This document shows, in pieces, positions 21,471 through 25,027 of a stretch of DNA of 25,027 nucleotides. This DNA is from Bacillota bacterium (lineage in GTDB: Bacteria > Bacillota > Clostridia > Peptostreptococcales > Anaerovoracaceae). The number at the start of each line of letters is the position of its first letter. Position 1 is the stretch's first letter. Both the position numbers and the translations under genes were made by a program. The notes under the pieces were generated by a model. That model did no database searches. It had not been told where the DNA came from and worked only from the letters and a program-made list of their open reading frames with translations. The DNA lies in NCBI GenBank assembly GCA_029219125.1, contig JAQXSU010000155.1, positions 1 through 25,027 on the forward strand. Reading direction: 5' to 3'.

Positions 21471-22853
21471 ATGAAACGATTTCTGAAACAGACACTGACA
21501 ACGATACTGATGATAAGCATTTTGCTGACCCAGGCGGTGGTTTCCGCAGGCTGGATTTCCGGCGGCACGGCACTGGCGGCAGAGAGCAAAGACCCGTCCG
21601 TCAAGGCGAAAGGCGCCATCATCTACTGCGCCACCACGGGCGAGGTGGTCTGGGAGAAAAACGCAGATAAGAAATATAATCCCGCCAGCATGACCAAGCT
21701 GATGACCTGCCTTCTGGCCATCGAAAACCTGGATCTGAAAAAGAAAGTGGAAGTGACGGCTGAAGCCACCAATGTGATCCCGTCGAAGATGTACCTGCAG
21801 GAAGGGGAACAGATTACGGTGGAGGATCTGCTGTATGCAGCTCTTCTGGAATCGGCCAATGATGCGGCTATGGCACTTGCCATAGAGACGGCAGGTTCCG
21901 TGGAAAAATTTGCGAAAATGATGAATCAGCGAGCGGCTTCCATCGGATGTACGAACACCAATTTTGTCAATCCGTCCGGACTGGCGGCAGAAGGACATCG
22001 CTCCACGGCCAGGGACATCGCCCTGATCAGTGAAGAAGCGTTTAAAAACGATACTCTGCGTAAAATCGCAGGAACGCTGGAATATACCATCGAAAAGACC
22101 AATAAGGCAGAACAGCGGAAGCTGGAAAACGGCAATCTGTTTTTAGACGGCGGGACCCAGCAGCTTTCCACCGGAACCATCACCGTGAAGAAATACAAGG
22201 GTGTATTCGGCGGCAAGACGGGAACCACCGAAAACCAGGTGGCCACCATGACCGTAGGTCTGGATTATGACGGGCTGGAGCTCTATGCCGTTATCCTGGG
22301 AAGTACCATGGAAAAGCGGTATTCTGACATCCGCAAGCTGCTGAACTATGGCAAGGAAAATGTGGCCAAATATGTGGTCTTCGAAAAAGGAACAGAATTC
22401 GAGGCAGCGAAGCTGAAGGGCGGAGCCACCAACCGGGTGAAGGGTACCGCTGCAGATCCGGGCTATATCAATCTGCCGGAAGGAGCCTCTGCTTCCCTGG
22501 TCACCACCCAGGCGGTCTATGAAGAGGAACTGACCGCACCGGTGAAAAAGGATCAGAAAATCGGAACGGTGGAGATTTATCTGGCAGATGAGCTGGTGCG
22601 CAGCATCGACCTTCTGGCAGCCGAAAACGTGGAGAAAGGCTGGTTCCTGTCCCGTTTCGGCATCACCAATTTCCAGACCGTTGTGATATGTACCGTGCTG
22701 GCACTGGTGGTGGTATTCTTCATCGCCATCTTCACCCTGCGGGCCATCAATATGAAAAAGAAAAAGCGGTGCCGCCAGCAGCGGATTATGGAAGCCGCAC
22801 GCCGTGAACTGGAACGGGAACAGAGCATGAAACAGAGAGGCTGGCCGTACTGA
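21471..22853 (+). CDS. dacF: D-alanyl-D-alanine carboxypeptidase (DacF-type, peptidase S11)
   Basis: A 460-residue penicillin-binding protein. A signal peptide occupies about 1-38 (hydrophobic 8-25, likely cleavage near ALAAES). The S11 motifs are SMTK (73-76, catalytic Ser), SAN (128-130) and KTG (249-251). A C-terminal beta domain follows, then a membrane helix at about 401-424 and a basic cytoplasmic tail. The enzyme removes the terminal D-Ala from peptidoglycan stem peptides outside the membrane. ATG 21471 is preferred over an in-frame TTG at 21462; AAAGGGG lies 13 bases before ATG and 4 before TTG, so neither spacing is ideal. The stop overlaps the uvrC start by one base, which implies translational coupling. 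Confidence 0.94.
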   Translation: MKRFLKQTLTTILMISILLTQAVVSAGWISGGTALAAESKDPSVKAKGAIIYCATTGEVVWEKNADKKYNPASMTKLMTCLLAIENLDLKKKVEVTAEATNVIPSKMYLQEGEQITVEDLLYAALLESANDAAMALAIETAGSVEKFAKMMNQRAASIGCTNTNFVNPSGLAAEGHRSTARDIALISEEAFKNDTLRKIAGTLEYTIEKTNKAEQRKLENGNLFLDGGTQQLSTGTITVKKYKGVFGGKTGTTENQVATMTVGLDYDGLELYAVILGSTMEKRYSDIRKLLNYGKENVAKYVVFEKGTEFEAAKLKGGATNRVKGTAADPGYINLPEGASASLVTTQAVYEEELTAPVKKDQKIGTVEIYLADELVRSIDLLAAENVEKGWFLSRFGITNFQTVVICTVLALVVVFFIAIFTLRAINMKKKKRCRQQRIMEAARRELEREQSMKQRGWPY

Positions 22854-24676
22854 TGTTTGATATCAAGGAAAACCTGAAAAAGCTGCCCGATTCACCGGGG
22901 GTCTATCTTCATAAAGACAAGCTGGGTCAGGTCATCTATGTGGGAAAAGCCATTTCTCTGAAAAACCGGGTTCGCCAGTATTTTCAGAGTCCCGCCAACC
23001 AGACACCGAAGGTGCGGGCCATGGTGTCCCATATCGCGGAATTCGAGTACATCACCTGCCAGACAGAGATGGAAGCCCTGATTCTCGAATGCAACCTGAT
23101 CAAAAAATACGCACCGAAATATAATGTTTTGCTCCGGGACGACAAAACCTATCCCTACATCAAAGTGACCCTGTCCGAGGACTATCCCCGCATTCTCAAG
23201 ACCCGGCTCATCGCCAGAGACGGCGACAAGTATTTCGGACCCTACAGCGACGCCGGAGCAGTCAATCAGATCATCGATCTTCTGAACAAAATATACACCC
23301 TCAAGCGCTGTTCGGCGTCCAGGTTTCCGGAGGGGCACAGGCCGTGTCTCAACTACCATATTCAGGAGTGTCTTGGTGTCTGCACCGGCCAGGTTTCCCG
23401 GGAGGAGTACCGGGAATATATCGATGCGGCGGTGGAGTTTCTCGCGGGGCATCAGAAGAAGCTGATGGATTATCTGACGGAAAAGATGATGGCTTGCTCG
23501 GAAGCCATGCAGTATGAGGAAGCGGCGGTGTACCGGGACTATATCACGGCGGCGAAATCCATCGGCGAGGTACAGCGGGTGACCATGGTAAACGGAAAGG
23601 ACCTGGATGTGGTTCTGCCGGTGCGGGCCGGACAGACCCAGTCGGTGGTTCTCTTTACGGTGCGTGACGGCAAGCTGTCGGGCCGGGAAACCTTCGCCAT
23701 GCAGGACGGTGCCGATGATGATTATGACAGCCTGATTGGCGGCTTCATCAAGCAGTATTACAGCCAGTGGGCTGTGGTACCGGGAGAGATTCTGGTGCAG
23801 CAGCCCCTGAAAGAAGCGGAACTGATTCAGGCATTTCTGGAATCCCAGGGAGAAGGACGCAAGGTCCGTATTTTCGTACCGCAGCGGGGAGATAAAAAGG
23901 CTCTGCTGAATCTGGCTCAGCGGGATACGGTGGAAATGACGAAGAACCTGGAGGAAAAACTGAAGTCCGGCGAGGAGCGGAATCAGGCACTGGTCCGGGA
24001 ACTGGAAAGCCTGCTGGGATTCCATAAGGATGCATACCGGATTGAGTCTTACGACATTTCCAACACCAACGGCGTGGATACGGTGGGGGCCATGGTGGTC
24101 TTTCAGAACCTGAAGCCGGTGCGGAAGGATTACCGCAGGTTTAAGATTAAAACCATCGAGGGTCCCAACGATTACGGCAGTCTGCAGGAAATGCTGTTTC
24201 GCCGATTCAAGCGGGCAGAAGCAGGGGATCCGGGATTTAAGACGCTGCCGGATGTGATTCTCATGGACGGCGGACAGGGCCAGGTAACGGCGGCTGAGAA
24301 AGTTCTGATTGCTATGAAAATTTCCATTCCGGTGCTGGGCATGGCAAAAGACGACAGCCACAGAACCCGGGCACTGGTCAACGGCCGGGGCGATGAGATT
24401 TTGCTCAGCGAACATCCGCTGCTCTTTCATTACTGCGGCACGATTCAGGAGGAAGTCCACCGGTTTGCCATAGACTACCACCGGAGTCTCCATAACAAGA
24501 ACTCCATTCGCTCCGTACTGGATAACATCCACGGCATCGGTCCGGTCAAAAGAAATGCACTTCTTTCCCATTTTCAGACGGTGGAGGACATAAAAAACGC
24601 AAGTCTGGAAAAGCTAATGGAAGTACCGGGAATTTCTGAACAAAATGCAAAGGCAATTTTGGAATATTTTAGTTGA
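22853..24676 (+). CDS. uvrC: Excinuclease ABC subunit C
   Basis: A 607-residue protein of the normal UvrC layout. The N-terminal GIY-YIG nuclease comprises SPGVYLHKD, then VIYVGKAISLKNRVRQYF, which makes the 3' incision. A Cys-containing region and the UVR domain (about 195-235) bind UvrB. The UvrC homology/RNase H-like nuclease comprises YDISNTNGVDTVGAMVVF and ILMDGGQGQ, which makes the 5' incision. C-terminal helix-hairpin-helix motifs (IHGIGPVKRNALLSHF, VPGISEQNAKAIL) bind DNA. It acts in nucleotide excision repair. The ATG overlaps the dacF TGA by one base. No terminator follows before the next promoter, which overlaps the end of the gene. Confidence 0.97.
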   Translation: MFDIKENLKKLPDSPGVYLHKDKLGQVIYVGKAISLKNRVRQYFQSPANQTPKVRAMVSHIAEFEYITCQTEMEALILECNLIKKYAPKYNVLLRDDKTYPYIKVTLSEDYPRILKTRLIARDGDKYFGPYSDAGAVNQIIDLLNKIYTLKRCSASRFPEGHRPCLNYHIQECLGVCTGQVSREEYREYIDAAVEFLAGHQKKLMDYLTEKMMACSEAMQYEEAAVYRDYITAAKSIGEVQRVTMVNGKDLDVVLPVRAGQTQSVVLFTVRDGKLSGRETFAMQDGADDDYDSLIGGFIKQYYSQWAVVPGEILVQQPLKEAELIQAFLESQGEGRKVRIFVPQRGDKKALLNLAQRDTVEMTKNLEEKLKSGEERNQALVRELESLLGFHKDAYRIESYDISNTNGVDTVGAMVVFQNLKPVRKDYRRFKIKTIEGPNDYGSLQEMLFRRFKRAEAGDPGFKTLPDVILMDGGQGQVTAAEKVLIAMKISIPVLGMAKDDSHRTRALVNGRGDEILLSEHPLLFHYCGTIQEEVHRFAIDYHRSLHNKNSIRSVLDNIHGIGPVKRNALLSHFQTVEDIKNASLEKLMEVPGISEQNAKAILEYFS

Positions 24677-24702
24677 AAACCATTGGATACTTGTGGTATA
24701 GT
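24673..24702 (+). promoter_or_regulatory. Promoter of the DUF1292 gene
   Basis: TTGAAA (24673-24678), 18 bases, TATAGT (24697-24702) preceded by TGG. The -35 overlaps the uvrC stop codon. Confidence 0.6.
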
Positions 24703-24770
24703 GGATGTGGGCAAAATGCCCGGAAATAAGTGAGAACTTAATTTTTGTAAATCATACATGGAGGAACATT

Positions 24771-25027
24771 ATGGCTGACGAAAGAAACATTGAAGTAGAA
24801 GAAACTGAAGTCATCACGCTGGAATTTGACGATGGTGCTGAAGTGGAATGTGAGATCATGGGTGTGTTCGACTACAACGGTAAAGAATACATTGCCCTGA
24901 TCCCGGATGACGGAACCGATGATGTTTACATCTACGGCTACCAGGAAGTCGGCGAAGATGAATTTGAGCTGGTTGACATCGAAGATGATGCAGAGTTCGA
25001 AGCAGTTGTCGCTGAGTTCGACAAGAT
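24771..25027 (+). CDS. DUF1292 (YrzB-like) protein, 5' part
   Basis: The first 85 codons of a very acidic protein cut by the window end. ITLEFDDGAEVECEIMGVFD and KEYIALIPDD are the core strands of the DUF1292 family, followed by VYIYGYQEVG and further acidic residues. Members are small cytoplasmic proteins of unknown function common in Firmicutes. GGAGG lies seven bases before the ATG at 24771. It has its own promoter after uvrC. Typical members are 80-110 residues long, so only a small part is missing. Confidence 0.88.
   Translation, partial: MADERNIEVEETEVITLEFDDGAEVECEIMGVFDYNGKEYIALIPDDGTDDVYIYGYQEVGEDEFELVDIEDDAEFEAVVAEFDK

Noticed and set aside
21328..21573. N-terminal extension of ThrH by about 80 residues
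   Set aside because: The extension runs through the divergent promoter and into dacF; the GGAGG site before 21327 and ThrH homology set the start there.
22892..24571. Long minus-strand open frame opposite uvrC
   Set aside because: Shadow of uvrC, which has all its domains.
1..25027. CRISPR array, tRNA or rRNA genes
   Set aside because: No regularly spaced repeats and no cloverleaf or rRNA-like text were seen by eye on either strand.

Overview
This window looks like chromosomal DNA from an anaerobic, endospore-forming Firmicute of the Clostridia type. The evidence is the sporulation pair gpr and spoIIP next to rpsT, the strong GGAGG ribosome binding sites, an NhaC antiporter and a DUF1292 (YrzB-like) gene. 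I cannot name a species. Most genes are housekeeping genes of moderate to high GC. Three mobile-element regions and an AT-rich left edge interrupt them.

Layout: 1-356 is the AT-rich 3' part of a SecB-like chaperone gene. 472-3357 (minus) is a two-gene operon: an ATP-grasp ligase with a BspA-type leucine-rich tail, then an APC amino-acid permease. rpsT (minus) and gpr-spoIIP (plus) diverge from about 3.9 kb. 6139-6830 is an IS200-type element. 7005-8495 is nhaC, followed by a seven-helix membrane protein with a LuxR-type DNA-binding tail. 9695-12114 is a divergent MerR regulator/MATE exporter pair sharing a recognisable MerR-type promoter. 12115-12514 is non-coding but rich in inverted repeats and ends in a terminator. 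Directly after it comes a complete group II intron (12515-14418) whose 3' edge nearly touches a second IS200-type element (14430-15175). 15201-17544 (minus) is serA plus a DUF815 AAA+ ATPase, and serC diverges at 17670. An IS91-like element (about 18.86-20.39 kb, minus) lies between serC and a gene fragment. thrH (minus) then diverges from dacF-uvrC (plus). The window ends inside a DUF1292 gene.

Gene cooperation: serA, serC and thrH together encode the whole route from 3-phosphoglycerate to serine, with ThrH in the role normally held by SerB. The serA and thrH upstream regions share a promoter-like pattern. gpr and spoIIP act in spore germination and engulfment. The MerR regulator very probably controls the MATE pump.

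Most unusual signal: the two IS200-type elements differ in sequence but share one RNA (or single-strand DNA) architecture. In each, the loop of a hairpin just before the tnpA ribosome binding site is complementary (12 and 14 nt) to a segment just after the tnpA stop. That segment is followed by hairpin 1, an identical GGTAACAG linker, hairpin 2 and the right-end hairpin. The candidate -10 box sits in the 5' arm of the leader hairpin in both copies, so native transcripts would start in the loop and could pair 5' end to 3' end. I do not recognise this as a described RNA family, and a covariance search would decide.
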